From Carnegiea gigantea (lineage: Eukaryota; Streptophyta; Magnoliopsida; Caryophyllales; Cactaceae): a stretch of DNA of 64,000 bases. The stretch is taken from positions 545,005-609,004 of the forward strand of contig JAKOGI010000426.1 in the NCBI GenBank assembly GCA_029747015.1, in the 5' to 3' direction. The notes below the pieces were generated by a model. That model did not search any database. It was not told the origin of the DNA and saw nothing but the letters and a program-made list of their open reading frames with translations. Shown here piece after piece: positions 22,691-36,165 of this stretch. Each line of letters opens with the position of its first letter. Within the stretch, counting starts at the first letter, position 1. The position numbers were made by a program, and so were the translations under genes.

Positions 22691-23580
22691 TGTCCAAATG
22701 AGCAGCCAATTAAAAAAAATCTAATTTGTAAGCAAAAACCTGAGGGCTTTTCAGTGTCCATTTCACATGCCTCATGCCTTCCATCTTCTTCTCTATCTTA
22801 TTCTTACCTCTCACTTCTTCTCTATCAAGGATTTTCATAGTACTAAGACCATGATTTGGGCTTTGAATTTGATGGCTGCTGTGCTTAATTAGGCGGAGAA
22901 GGAGAGGGGAAGGAGAAAAGAGAACCTTGGCTGTGAAGAAGCAGATGCAAGTTCGCAGATCTAAAATTTTGGGCAAAATAATTGTGATAAGAGTTGTAAT
23001 TTCTAATTTCAGGTTTCAATTTTAGATTTGAAATTTCAAAAGTTAGGTGGGTGATTTTCAAATTTTTCAATTTTTAAGTTTAAAATTTCAAAAAATTTGC
23101 TCCAAAATTTCAAAAATGTTAGCTGAAATTTTAAAAATTTAGATATGAAATTGAATGTTGTTCATCTCTACTCATCTTTTTCTTTATCTCATTAGTGGGT
23201 TCTCTTTCTCTTTTACTCAATAATGTTTGACTGTCTACAAGATCCAAAACTTAGAAATTTTTGATCGGAAAGTTCGTATGAAAATTTTTGTCTGTTTGCT
23301 CAAGTAATTTTGCACTAAAATATTCAGATCTGAAAGTACTTCAAAGTATATGATTGGAAGTTTATTTTTATTTTTCTTTGAATTTTAATTTTTTGACAAT
23401 GATGATGGCACCACAAGTTTAGGAAGTAGATGATCCATGATATAGAGAAATGTTGATGTCTTATGATGATTTAATGAATGTGTCAATGAAGGGGAGGAAG
23501 ATAGAGAAATGTGATTTAGTGGCTAGGTTAGGGTGGACATTAAATCTAACTGTATTAAATTATAATGTTCAAATTGTCAA
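22691..23580. other. AT-rich interior, repeated 'aatttcaaaa' words
   Basis: No gene recognised. Words such as gaaatttcaaaa and aaaatttcaaaa recur (22990-23140) and are echoed at 55990-56120 on the far side of the nest, supporting a shared element interior. A short acidic frame is not protein-like. The last bases before the Tekay C LTR are gtcaa. Confidence 0.4.
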
Positions 23581-26500
23581 TGTGTAATACACGTATTCTT
23601 TTTTTTAGTTTAAGATAATTACCTTGTTTCATGATATTATGAAATCGTATTTTGTAATATTTTAGTTAAGTTAGATCGATTAGCATTGACATGCTTGCTT
23701 AAGTGATAATTTTATTAAAAAAGAATTACTATTATCATTAATTTTGAAATTTTATGTTAGCGTTAACAAGCGCTGATAAAAATTTTATTGAGTACCAAAT
23801 CAAGTGGATTCCCAGGTACGAATAGATTGACTAGCATTAGGATTAATTTCGTCGAATATTAGACCTAACATTATTAATGGAAACGAATAAATCGACCAGT
23901 GTCCGAATTAACGGGCTTGAATTTGGGCTAAGAGGTACCAATTTGGGCTGAAAAATATCAGATGAATAAGCAGATAGAAAAAAAGGAAGAGACAGAGGCT
24001 ACTTCTTTCTACCAAATGCACGCCAGAAGGCTCTGGCCTTTCCCCAAGACTCTGCCAGGCATCTTCTTCTTCTTCGTCTTCTTCTTCCTTAACAGCAAGC
24101 CGTCCCCTTCTCTCAACCAATCTCCCATTCTCAGCTTCAACCTCCTAAAATCACGACACCTAGCTCAAACTAAGGAATAACTCAGGTTGATTTCACAACT
24201 TTTGTAGTCTTTCCTAGCGTGGACTGAGGCACCGAACGTGCCCCTAGATTCAACCACACCTCACAACTTCATAACCGTCTTGATCCATCCATAAATTGAG
24301 CTGAAATACAGGCAGAAGACGAGTAACAGGAGGAAGAGTTCAGCAATTACATAGCAGTAGCAGTAGCAGCGATTGAGGGAGAGAAAATGGGGTCTGGGCA
24401 TAGGTTGGTTCGAATTAGTGTTTGGCCATCGTAAAAGGGGGTTGAAACCGGGATTCTAGAGCATCCAAAACCGCACCCACAACCTATTAATCGGGTCCTA
24501 AGCTTGGAGTGAGGTGGATGTTCAAAATTTCTTCAGATTATTAGTAATTTTACGAATTATTCATCCCCATTGAGTTGAACTATTGACTATTGGGTTAATC
24601 ATGTTGCATAAGTCTAATGATTCAGAGTTAAATATGTTGCAGTGCAGATTGTGGGTTGGATTATCTCTTTGGTACATTCTGATTTTGATTATGCATTATA
24701 ATACAGTTGTATGTCAGTTTGGTGACTGTTGGATTGTTTGACTATACGAATTGGGTAATAATTATATCGAACAGTGAGTCAGTTTGACTATTTGATGAAT
24801 TTAGGTTGATTCTTTCGGTGGAAATTGAGGATTTTATGGGAGGGGTTGTGACAAGGGAGCCCGTGGTATTGAATTATTTACAGCATTGCAAATTGACTCC
24901 ATAAGCGTAATACTAGGCTAATTCTGCTAAACTACTAAACCAAAAATAGTTGTGATGATTGTTGGCCATTAAATCTTTAATACGATAAAACTATTGTGTG
25001 TCAATTGTGTGAAATCAAAATAACGTAGAAAGGTTCATAAAAAGATTTATCTATCTTGTACCTAGCTAGCCCGAAGCGTTTTGCGTAATTCCCGTTTACT
25101 TGTAGATTCATTTCTTGTTTTAGTTGTTAAAATTGCTTATTGCGCGGACAATCTTGAACCGCAAAACGATTCAGCTTCCAATTGATTAAATCATTTGATG
25201 TGAGAACTTGAATTAAGCATAGTGAAGCCCTAAGAACATGAGCTTGTTTTCAACTCTTTTTCTACATACGAAGGATTGAAACGAATTTAGAAATGACTAA
25301 AAGTGTTTAATCACTAAATTAAGTTACGATTTTTATGTTGGCAAGCTATTTAAAGAGCCTTGAGTTAGTAAACTTGAAATGAACTTGGATGACTTTTCCT
25401 TTTTGAAAGTAAAGAACTATAAACCAATAATAAGGTTATAGAAATTATTTGGCCTGACAAGTATAATGATGGTTTTGTGAGCAAATTATTAAAATGAAAG
25501 GCTTGTGGACTACTTAAAGGTGAAAGAATATCCTTACTGCCTGTGGTAGGGGTTTTTAAATAACTAAAATGATTTCATTTGAGTGAAGTGGGTAAGATAG
25601 GTGCTTATTAAGTGGTCATGGCTAGTGAGATGCAGTTTGCAGGAACCCTAATGCCTAGGGAGTTAGTCCCAAAAGTGGGAACCTTAGTAGCCTAGGGAGT
25701 AGAGCTAAAAGTGGGAACCCTAATAAACTCTAATGAGACTCTAAAGGCCCAATGTTATTTTATGCCCCAGGGATAATACAAATTATGAGTGTAAACCTAA
25801 CATAGGGCGAGTGTAGACCTCACATAGGGCAAGTGTAGATCTCCCTTAATTAGTACATTTATGTAAACTTATGCCAGCCCAAAATGATCTTATTTTCTCG
25901 ATATGTGAGTAAATTGTTTGAATTCCAACTTTTGTTATTTAAGGAATTTAGAAAAGAACATAAATCCTTAAATGGGCCAAATTTGATTGCAAATTATTCC
26001 TTTTGAGGCAAAGTTGCTTATTGTGTTTTTAAAAGTGTCAATGAGGATTTTTTCTTCGCTAACCTTTGCCAATTCACCTTACTTGGCTATGAGTTCGAAC
26101 AACAATACCTTACTGAGGTGTAGGTGTTAAAGTGTAGCCAATAGTGTTAGTGGATTCGTTCAAATTGGAGGATGAAGTTTTCATTTGAAGTCTTACTTAT
26201 CTAATACAATAATAACAATAATATAAATGTTGTGTGCTTACTACTTATCAGTATTGCTTGCAACTGTTTTGTTTTTATGGAGTTGAGAAACATTCACTGA
26301 GCATGTGGTAGCTCGCCCCCTTCTTATTTCGCTTTTCTAGGATTAGAGTAAACAGGTATAAAAGTTATGTGGTGCTATCCTGCCAGCAGCTATTTTGTCG
26401 TTTCACTTAATGGTCTACTGTGGACTGATGAATGTTGTTTCCCATCTATGTAAATAAATAAGTTTGCTCTATAGATGTGTGAGCATGTAGGCGGCTCTGG

Positions 26501-26825
26501 CTATGATTGTTTCCTTTTCAGATTGGACCTACGTATATATTGTTTTATTGCATGTTATGAACTAATTTGAATTCCAGTAACCCAGGTGTGTGACCCGTGG
26601 TAGTGGCTCATGTCTCTTAGTAATCAATTTTATCTTTATCGTAGGTACCCCTTAGCTTAAGCTAAGCTTTTAAAACGTTACAAGTGTAGGCGAAACTCTT
26701 GCAGTTCCTAATCATGCTAGAGTTACATTTTGACTTTTATTTCACATCACTAAACCTTAAAAGCCTTAGGCACTTCTTCTGGAAGTCTTAGCAATGTGAT
26801 GCCTCCCAGGGATGAGGGTGTTACA
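23581..26825 (+). repeat. Tekay C 5' LTR
   Basis: 3245 bases. It aligns with 45899-47241 and then with 53943-55863, which proves the position and size of the insert in the other copy. It includes a CT-rich stretch near 24060-24090 and no gene. Confidence 0.9.
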
Positions 26826-26830
26826 TTTGG

Positions 26831-26843
26831 TGGTATTAGGGCC
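26831..26843 (+). other. Tekay C primer-binding site
   Basis: TGGTATTAGGGCC begins five bases after the LTR end and resembles the initiator tRNA-Met complement. Confidence 0.75.
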
Positions 26844-28129
26844 ATAGGTTGCATTATGAATATAGATATGATAATAGGAGTTGCAATGTGGGAGGTGCGT
26901 GACTTATGTGCTTGCGTGAACGTATTGTACCCTTATATTATATATGTTAATTACATAAACTATGGCATATATATATGCTGGTTTTCATACTCATCCTTAT
27001 AGTGGTACTGTAGGATGGTATTGGGCATTGTTGATTATGTATACTTACCCTTTTGGTGGGCCGTATGAAATGCGGACTTGTACTGGAGAGCCTTGGAAAT
27101 GAGGAAATGATGGGGTGATAAACAGTCACCCAAAACTACTGGGTGGTCAAATTCACACGAAGAATACCCATGACTGGTAGATGGAGAGAAAGTTGTTACC
27201 CTCCGTCAGTGAACGGTACATATGGGGTTATACACCCCTTTTATCTATCGGGGCTTAATGGAGTTTTTACTACCGGCAGAAAATCAAGTAGACTACCTGG
27301 GAGACAACCCTTCCAAAGAAGCATTGCTGCCAGTCAACTTGTGCATAGCGCACTAATTTAGCCAGCTAAAACCAACACCTCCCCACCATATTGTTCGAGA
27401 GGGCCCAAATTGAGCATCCCTAGATGAGACTACTTTTTGCCGGGAGACCCCAAGCCGAACGCTAACAGTGAGTCGGCACAATGTGGTTATGCTAGGTTGG
27501 TGCCTACGGGACAGTCTACCCTTGAAGGTGGCAATCCACAATGCTTAGAATAAGAGAATTGGTTGATGAAGAGTATAATATTGATATGCCCCCATTGTGA
27601 GATTAGAAGAATTACTAGCCCCTGACCTGGACGAACCCGAGATCTCGGATGACTCTATGGTTGACAATCCTCCTGAAGATGACTCTTCACACGAGAAGTG
27701 GGATAGAGTGATGTGAACCAAGGTTCACAGATAATGTAATGTGTATAAATAAGATAGTTGTAAGCCTTTTAGTTTGTTCTCTTTTTAAAAGGAGCAGTAG
27801 AATGGTAGGGATTCCCAGTGACTTCTGAGTCACCACACCTATATTTAAATAGAGCAAATGCAAATGGGTGCTTACCAAAGTGTTATGTGCTCACCAATTT
27901 GTTTATCCATATATGTGTACTCTCTTAAGTGAAAATGTGGTATGCACATATGACGTCATGTGGGTTAAGCTAAGACTTAAATTGTGACTATACATAACAT
28001 TCTTCTATATCAGTTGCAAGCGATTTCATTAACTGAAAGATCTTACTCCTTATAAATTATAGTGTGGCTATGATATTAATATCTAACTAGAATTGGAATT
28101 AAGTGACTCCATATATAAATGTGTGAACA
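26844..28129 (+). other. Tekay C leader region
   Basis: Untranslated leader or remains of a leader frame. A short acidic stretch (about 27600-27710, APDLDEPEISDDSMVDNPPE in translation) precedes gag and recalls the acidic tail of the extra leader frame of Tekay A. No intact frame remains. Confidence 0.45.
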
Positions 28130-28990
28130 GATGCCTCTATGATAGGAACCACTACCTGAGCCTACTACTATGGAAATGATCTACCGGTTTAATAAGCTAA
28201 AACTCCCTAAATTCACAGGTCGGCTAGGCCCCTTGGTATACGCAGAATGGATTAGGAAGATGGAGAGCTAATTTGAGATAATTGAGTTCCCTGAGAGGTT
28301 TAAGTTGCGCTCGACCATCAATCAATTTGAAAGAGAGGTCGATTTTTGGTGGGGGGCAGTGAAGCCTCGAGTGAGCGAACCAGCGTTAACTTGGGAACAA
28401 CTGAAACCATAATGGATGCCCAATACAATCGCAAGGATGTAAGGATAGGGATGTAAGGATGGCTGAGGAACACAAATTCCTACGCCTTAAACAGGGAAAT
28501 ATGAGTGTGATGGAATGCGCGGTGAAGTTTAATGAACTTAGCCGTTTTGTGCCAACCCAAGTCGCTACTGAAGAAATATGAATGGACGATTTTGAACAAG
28601 GACTGAAGGGGGAAGTAAAGTAGATGATAGCAGGGCACACCTATGCGAATTTCTAGGAGATGCATCAAAGGGCCGTGAACATAGCCCGAGTCATGAATGA
28701 GATTGAGGTTGAAAACAGGGAAATGGGCCAAGCAAAGAGGAAGTTCATCCCTGGAGGATCCAGCTCACAAAGAAATAGGAACTTCAGAAAATTAAACCCT
28801 GGGAATAGATAAGACAAGGGAAAATAACCCACTCAATGGCCAAAAAGAAGTTATGTGACCAATGTGGGCATCAATATTTTGGCACATGCAGAAGCATTAC
28901 GGGCCAGTGTTTTGGACGTGGTGAGATGGGGCGCAAAGTCACTAACTGCCTAAAAGCAGCATGGAATAGCCAGAGCAACAACCACAATCA
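28130..28990 (+). pseudogene. Tekay C gag remnant
   Basis: Translation with stops ignored gives KLKLPKFTGRLGPLVYAEWI near 28195 and REVDFWWGAVKPR near 28335, as in plant gag, then a degenerate zinc knuckle (CDQCGHQYFGTC) near 28855. In-frame stops near 28270, 28410, 28580 and 28622 and a repeated segment (aaggatgtaaggatagggatgtaagg, 28434-28459) break it. Many of the stops stand where Trp or Gln codons are expected. Confidence 0.7.
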
Positions 28991-29089
28991 GGAGTGGGAA
29001 GCAATGTTGTAGCATAATAAGGCCGCCCTCCGACTGACACTTCCTCAAGAGGCAACATGAGCAACAAAAAGCCACAAGTAAGAGGCTGA

Positions 29090-29480
29090 GTGTTTTGCTT
29101 AGAAGGAGAAGAGATTGAAGACCCCACTGTCACAGTATCATGTACTCTTCTTGTCAACCATCTTTATGCTCGTATTGTATTCAACTCTGGTGCCACTCAC
29201 TTATTTCTAAACCCTGAATTTGTGGACAAACTCGCCAGTAAGCCTGAAGAGATAGATATATAACTATACGTCACCACTCCCCTAGGATTTGTTTATCATA
29301 CCGACATCATTTTTAGGAATTGTGCCACTAATGTGGAGGGGCGAATCCTCTCTGCTGATTTGGTGCAATTAGAAATACAGGGATAGGATATCATTTTGAG
29401 GATGGATTGGTGAGCTGAACATAAAGTGACCATAAATTGTGAAAAGAAGCTAATCACTTTTTCGACCCTTGAAGAAGAAA
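29090..29480 (+). pseudogene. Tekay C protease remnant
   Basis: It has RIVFNSGATHLFLNPEFVDK, where the catalytic Asp of DSGATH has become Asn, and ends ILRMDW followed by a stop where Trp or Leu codons are usual. The Asp to Asn change alone would inactivate it. Confidence 0.75.
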
Positions 29481-29629
29481 GGTAGAATTTAAAGGAAATG
29501 GCTGTCCAAAAACCATTCCAAGCATATCCCCCATGCAAACCTTCAAAATGTTGAGAAAAGGGTGTCAAGTTTATCTGTGTACAATTAAAGTGGCAGAACA
29601 AAAAGACTAAACTTGAATGAAATTTCAGT

Positions 29630-30960
29630 CATAAGAGAATTCTTAAGTGTATTCCACGAAGTACCAGGGTTGCCACTTGATCGAGAAATTGAGTTTACAA
29701 TATACCTTGTGTCAGGCACCGCTCCAATATCTAAGACTCCTTACCGTATGGCACCTGCTAAACTTACTGAGCTGAAGATCCAACTTTAGGAATTATTAGA
29801 TAAATAGTTGATTCAACCTAGTGTCTCACCATGGTGAGCCCTAGTGCTTTTTGTAAAGAAGAAAGATGAAAGTTTAAGATTGTGTATCGATTATCGGGAG
29901 CTAAACAAGGTGCTTATCAAAAACAAATATCCTCTATAGGATTGATGATTTGTTTGATCAACTAGCAGGATCTGTAGCATTCTCTAAGATTGATTTGAGA
30001 TTAGGGTATCATCAGTTGAAGATTAAGAGAGAGGATGTGCCTAAAGCTTCTTTCTGAACTCGACACGGGCATTATGAGTTCCTAGCACTACCATTTGGGC
30101 TAACCAATGCCCTAGCTTTCTTCATGGACGTGATCAATAGAGTATTTAAGCGTTTCCTTGATAAATTCGTTGTGGTATTTATCAATAACATCTTGATCTG
30201 TTCTAAAACCAAGAAGGAGCATGCCAACCACTTACAAGTTGTGTTAAAAACTCTAGTAGAATGCAAGCTATATGCTAAGCTTAAAAAGTGTGAGTTTTAG
30301 CTTGAGAAGGTGCAGTTTCTAGGTCACGTGGTGTCTTAAGAAGGCATTTCAGTTAATCCTGCAAAAGTAGAGGCGATTGTGAGTTAGCTAAGACTCATGA
30401 ATTTCTCCTAACTACGAAGCTTCCTAGGTATGGTTGGTTATTATGTAAGATTCATAGAAGGATTCTCCAAGCTAGCCATGCCTATCACTAAATTGATTCG
30501 GAAAAGGAATAAGTTTGGATAAACAGAATAATGTGAAAATAACTTCTAGGAGCTACATAAGCAAATATTGTCCACACTAGTGTTGGCAATACCTGAGGGT
30601 GATGAGGGGTTTGTGATTTATAGTGATGCATCTAAAAAGGATTGGGGTGTGTTCTAATGCAAAAAGTCAGGGATATTGCCTACGCTTCTCGTCAACTGAA
30701 GCCATTTGAGGAAAATTATCCAACACATGATCTAGAGTTGGCAGCAATTATATTTGCATTAAAGATATGGAGACACTACCTTTATGGAGTGAGATGTGAG
30801 ATATACACTAATCACAAGTGCCTGAAATATATCTTCACTCAAAAAGAGTTAAACATAAGGCGCAGAAGATGGCTGGAACTTTGAAAGATTGTGACATGGA
30901 AGTTAGGTAAGGTCCTGGTAAGGCAAAAGTAGTGGCAGATGCTTTGAGCAGAAAATATAC
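29630..30960 (+). pseudogene. Tekay C reverse transcriptase-RNase H
   Basis: Clear landmarks are [20 protein letters not shown] (29877-29938), [14 protein letters not shown] (about 29988-30030), a short '[18 protein letters not shown]' block and a catalytic box reading FINNILICS (about 30178-30205), where FIDDILIYS is expected. The two catalytic Asp residues have therefore become Asn. RNase H follows with [12 protein letters not shown] and the open stretch 30642-30884 ([20 protein letters not shown]). Numerous stops and a frameshift near 29940 are present. Confidence 0.85.
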
Positions 30961-30984
30961 TAGTTCTATAGCCTGCCTACTTAC

Positions 30985-31216
30985 ATAGGAAAGGAGGCTT
31001 CTCAGGGTACTCAACGCGCTCCAAATAGAGGTAGTGCTACCAGGGGATCAAAGCTATGTAGCAGCACTCCATATTACGTCTCTAATAATACTAGCAAATC
31101 ATGCAGCATAAGAAGAAAGACTCTAAAATTATGAAGATCAGAATGGTAGTAAAAGAAGGAATGATCAAAGAGTTTTTAATCCAAAACGATCTGCTTTGGT
31201 ATGGAAACAGGTTGTG
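30985..31216 (+). pseudogene. Tekay C integrase, first part
   Basis: The linker and the start of integrase, ending MIKEFLIQNDLLWYGNRLC (31160-31216), where the frame is broken by the CRM-like insertion. The frame resumes after 44573. Confidence 0.7.
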
Positions 31217-32511
31217 CGAAGGCGTTCACTCTAGCCAGACCAATGAGGATACTCAAACAAGTGTAGTAAGTCTCAATTCAGCCTCCAAGGTCCATAGAAT
31301 AACCCGTGTTTTGAAAGAAGACCCAATGGGCACATACGGGTACAAATCAGATTTTAAGCCCGATTTTGTGTTCTTGATTACTTAGGCCTCCATGAGGTTT
31401 AAGTCCTAATTGTTTGCATATCTTAGGTCCCTAAGATGTTAACTACCTGGTCCAATCAAGAAAACCAAGTTAAGTCAAGTGCAAATTGAAGAACCAGGTA
31501 CTTTTTACAAACTGTGTTGGTTGGAGCTTAGTTCTAATCGGTTTGAATTATCTAAGGTTTTGGGCTAGCAAATGAAGTCATAAACCTGCATTTTCACTTA
31601 CAGCAGTTACAAAACATCCTAAGGTTTTCATCCATACAAGGAAATCCAAATCATGCTCACTTTTTGCGTGGGATATGTGGCGTCCAAAAACAGCTTGCGA
31701 ACTTCCCAGGAGAAGCCGATTGGTGCATTTGGTGGTTGTTGATCTTCCAGCCATCCAATCCTGTCTTAGTAGCATGATTAGGTAGTTAAAGGGAGCTTAG
31801 ACACAATCATGGGCTTTTCAAGTCAGCCAAATGAAGGGCCCATGATGATCAAGGAAGAAAAGGCAGAAACGTTTTCATTGGTCAGCCGTAAAGCATAAAG
31901 GGGACAAGACATCTTTCTTCTTTTCTGTCACACATGACCAGCTACTTGCTTGCTTAATTACTTGACTAGTAATGAGTTTAGGCTTAATTCCAAGGGTTCA
32001 CTAGAGTTAATGGTTGTAATTAGTATGATTAGGCAAGCTTACACTTTCCTGATTTAGAGGTTTAGGCTAAACTGTATTCTAGCCTAAATTAGGAGGTTTC
32101 CTAGTCTTGAAGAAACCTTAGTCCCTTCACTTGACCAGCTTGTGTGCTTGTGTATAAGGACTGAGTAGGTTCATTTTGTAATCAGATTACTTTCCTTTTG
32201 AATGAGAAAAGAGAGCATTGCTCCTTTGTAAAATCGAAATGCTTAACTTGCTTATCCTTACTTAGGCTGAGTAAGGTGGTGTTCAAGTGAAGTCCTAAAC
32301 TTATTTAAGTGGGGTTTCTGTATCTTAATTAAGCTTCGCGGCCCTAACCTTTATCTTGGTGGTGTTTCTGTATCCAAGTTTCAAGATTAGTTTATATCTT
32401 TCCCACACTTTTCTTTCGGATTCCATTGAACTTAAGCGTGAAAACCAGATTGTTCCAACTTAACTTGCATTCTCCTTTGAGTGTGAGTTTAGTTCATTGG
32501 CCTTTCTATCA
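31217..32511 (+). repeat. CRM-like 5' LTR
   Basis: 1295 bases, starting cgaaggcgttcac and ending ctttctatca. A TATA-like box (tgtataagg) is near 32151. It matches 43356-44568 along its length. Confidence 0.88.
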
Positions 32512-32515
32512 ACTT

Positions 32516-32533
32516 TGGTATTAGAGCTAAGTT
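32516..32533 (+). other. CRM-like primer-binding site
   Basis: TTTGGTATTAGAGCTAAG lies within 4-5 bases of the LTR end and resembles the tRNA-Met complement. Confidence 0.75.
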
Positions 32534-33074
32534 TCTCCTTGGCTGGGTATTCACCTCCACACTTCCAGAATCATTCCCCAAACACAATCCAAACACAAAC
32601 CCCATTCTGTTCTAAACTAGCCGGTTACACCATAAGTGCTAGTATAAGCTTAGGAGAGAAATTTGAAGCTATAATAAAGAATAACCAAGCCATTTCTACC
32701 TCTAATCAATAACTCAAGGCCTACAACAACAACAACAACAACTCCCAGTGTGGGTCCCGCTTTCGCGGGGTCTGAGGAGATCCAGTTGTAGACAACCTTA
32801 CCCCTACCGGTATTTCTACCCATAGAGAGGTCAATTCCTTAAGACCCACAAAACAATTTTTTTGAAAAAAGTTTATAGAGAAAACGAATGCAAACTAAAA
32901 CCAAGGAGGAGAAAATGTGCCGGAGAGCGAAATAACCAAGGAGTAGAGACATACCTCAACCCACCAGGGGCGCTAGATGCCGTCACTAGATGCCGTCACA
33001 TCCTAAAAAAGCACGACTTACTGACGAGCACCCCAAAACCAAACCCACCCCCACCCCACCGGAGCTACTACCAT

Positions 33075-34783
33075 CTACGCATCCGGTCCCCTACAATCAG
33101 AGACCCAAATCCTATCCCGCCACAACCTCCTATCCTGAGCCATGTCCTCCGTCAGACCGGCAACTCTCAAGTCCTCTCTAACCACTTTCTCTAGACTTTT
33201 TTTCGGTCTACCCCTCCCTCTCTTTCCACCAGGGGGGACGATCAATTCGCACCTCCTCACTGGGGCGGCCATACTTCTCCTCTTTACGTGGCCAAACCAT
33301 CTGAGCCTCGATTCCCTCATCTTCTCCTCTATGAGGGCCACTTCAGCTAAGCTCCTGATTACTCCATTCCTAATTCTGTCTAATCTCGTAAAACCACACA
33401 TCCACCTAATCATTCTCATCTCGGCTACCATCAACCTTTGGGCCTGCGTCTTCTTTAGAGGCCAACACTCCAATCCATAGACAACAGCCGGTCTAACTAC
33501 CATCCGATAGACTTTGTCTTTCAATCCTAGGGGCACTCGCTTGTCACATAGTACCCCTGATGCTGACTTCCACTTTTGCTAACCCACTCTTATCCGCTGG
33601 CTAATATCCTCATCAATGTCCCCATTTTGCTGGATGATCGAGCCCAGATACTTAAATTTAGCGACTTTTGGTATCACCCTCCCATCCAGTGTGATTTCTC
33701 CCCCTTCTTCTATCCTACCACTGAAACAGCAATGGAGGTATTCCGTTTTTGATCTACTTAACCGAAAACCCCTAACTTCCAGCGTATGCCTCCAACTCTC
33801 CAACCTGTCATTCACCCCCTGCCTGGTCACATCGATAAGAACGATGTCATCTGCAAATAACATGCACCATCCTGGATTCCTCTAGTGAGTTCATCCAAAA
33901 CTAAAGTGAAAAGAAACGGGCTTAGGGCGGAGTCCTGATGAAGGCCCATACTAACAGGGAAGTCCTTAGAGACCCCTCCTGGTGTCCTAACACGCATCCG
34001 CCCTCCCTCATACATATTCTTATTTACTCGAATGTACGCGGGTGACATCCTTTTCTCTTCCAAACACCTCCACAATACCTCCCTTGGGACTCGATCATAC
34101 GCTTTCTCTAGGTCAATGAACACCATATGGAGATCCACCTTTTTATCCCTGAACAAGCCCATGAGCCCTCTGAGGAGGTGGATCGCCTCAGTAGTCGATC
34201 TGCCTGGCATGAAACCAAATTGGTTCTCTGAAATCTCTACAACCTCGCGTAACCTTCTCTCAATCACCCTCTCCCATAACTTCATAGTGTGGCTGAGCAG
34301 TTTAATACCCCTAAAGTTATTACAAACTTGAATATCTCCTTTGTTTTTGTACAGTAGGATGACTGTGCTGTCCCTCAACTCTCTGGGCATATTGACGGTC
34401 CTGTAAATGACATTAAACAGCTCCATGAGCCAATCTACCCCTACCTCCCCCATAAACTTCCAAACTTCCACTGGAATCTGGTCTGGGCCCACGGCCTTCC
34501 CATTCGCCATCTTCTTCAAGGCCTCCGTAATCTCCTCCTTTGCTAGAAGGTCGCCCGCTCGCTGATCGCTACACTCTCCGCCCCTACTAAAGTCGTCTCG
34601 CACTTCTTCCCCATTGAGAAGCTTAGCAAAGAACCTTTGCCATCTCTCTCTAATTTCATCATTCTCAGTCAGCACCTTACCTTCTTTGTCCTTGATGCAC
34701 CTTACCACTCCCAAATCCCTAATCTTTCTTTCCCTCGCCCTAGCTAGTTTGAAAACCTCCTTCTCCCCTTCCTTTGCCCCCAA
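33075..34783 (-). pseudogene. LINE reverse transcriptase and C-terminus
   Basis: Frames 33827-34783, 33579-33863 and 33075-33536 together make up the polymerase. The first has KKMANGKAVGPDQIPVEVWK, FGFMPGRSTTEAIHLLRGLM and VFIDLEKAYDRVPREVLWRC; the second begins with the catalytic [11 protein letters not shown]. The third ends RESRLRWFGHVKRR and GKRGRGRPKKSLEK, a C-terminal region that I associate with plant RTE LINEs. It primes on nicked target DNA. A frameshift near 33850 and a stop at 33577 separate the parts. Confidence 0.9.
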
Positions 34784-34807
34784 TCTATGGTATAGTCTAT
34801 CAAAAGC

Positions 34808-35985
34808 CTAGCTCTTTGCTATTGCCACCGCCTTTCTGGCTACCTTCTTGGCCGCCTTATATCCAATCTTCTTTTGCTCCCTCTCTTCCTCCGAACTACT
34901 GCTTATAAACTCCGCAAAAGTATCTTTTTTGGCCTTTAATTTCTCCTTCACCTCTTCGTTCCACCACCAGGCGCCCTCCATCCTATTCCTGCCTCCCCAG
35001 GAAAGACCTAGGGTTTCCTTAGCCGACCTTCGGATGCAATCCGTCACAGCCTCCCACATCGAATCGGCGTCTTCTGCCCTCCTCCAAGCTCCCTCCTCGG
35101 CTATTCTTTCTGCTATTAACCCCGCCTTCTCCTTCGTGAGGGTCCACCACTTAATTCTAGGTTCTCCGACTCTCCTTTTTGTCCTCCTAGGATACTTGAA
35201 CTCTGCATCTAGAACCAGCAACCTATGTTGAGTTCCCAGAAACTCGCTAGGAATCACTTTGCAGTCCTTACATGATCTCCGACTTTCCTTCCTCGTGAGA
35301 AAGTAGTCAATCTGTGTCTTGCAGGAGCTACTCTTGAAGGTCACAAGGTGATCCTCCTTCTTCTTGGAAAAGGAGTTGGCCACCAACAAATCAAAGGCCA
35401 CTGCAAAGTCTAACACAGAGACCCCTCCCGCGTTTCTTTCTCCGAAACCTAAACCCCTGTGGACCCCTCATAACCTGCTGCCTCCGCGCTAATATGGTCG
35501 TTAAAGTCTCCTCCTATGAACAGTTTCTCGCTCCGAGGGACCTCTTGGGTGACCGCATCTAGATCCTCCCAAAAGAGCTTCTTAGTTTCCTCCGACAGGC
35601 CTACTTGCGGCGCATACACACTCACCACGTTCGTGAAAACTGAACCCACCAAAACTTTAATGGCCATAATCCGATCGCTCTTACGCCTCACTTCGACCAC
35701 CTGGTCCGCCAAATCCTTCACAACTAGGATGCCAACTCCATTCTTCGCCTTGGTTGACCCCGAATACCAAAGTTTGTACCCATCGATCTCTCTAGCTTTA
35801 GCCCCAACCCACTTCGTCTCTTAGACACACGCTATACTAATTTTACGCCTACGCAAAGCCTTAACTAATTCTATCGACTTACCCGTGAGAGAACCAATAT
35901 TTCAGGACGCTAGGCGTCCCTTCTGCAACCCTAAATCCCTCTCGACCCCAAAACTCCCTGGAGAACGGGCTGAAACAGCTACATG
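34808..35985 (-). pseudogene. LINE endonuclease
   Basis: An AP-type endonuclease that nicks the target. From the N-terminus near 35985 there is a stop where Trp is expected in the 'LASWNIGSL' motif (about 35903), then IDGYKLWYSGSTKAKNGVGI. Next come FTNVVSVYAPQVGLSEETKK and FIGGDFNDHISAEAAGY (35449-35721), and CKTQIDYFLTRKESRRSCKD (34808-35416). The usual GDFN, QIDY and H-based landmarks are all present. Breaks lie near 35820 and 35448, and a stop at 34808 divides it from the polymerase. Confidence 0.88.
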
Positions 35986-36054
35986 GCTCGCCACAGGCAT
36001 AGACGCCTACGAAGCCCGCGAACACCCTAGAGGTCTACCAACTAATAACAAGTA

Positions 36055-36101
36055 AATAATAATAATAACAAATAAACAATAATAATAATAACAATAATAA
36101 C

Positions 36102-36159
<58 letters not shown>

Positions 36160-36165
36160 GCAAAA
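36055..36165. repeat. (AAT)n microsatellite inside the LINE
   Basis: About 110 bases of aataat with a few aac units. It lies between the LINE endonuclease and its 5' leader. The poly-Leu frame across it is an artefact. Confidence 0.9.
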
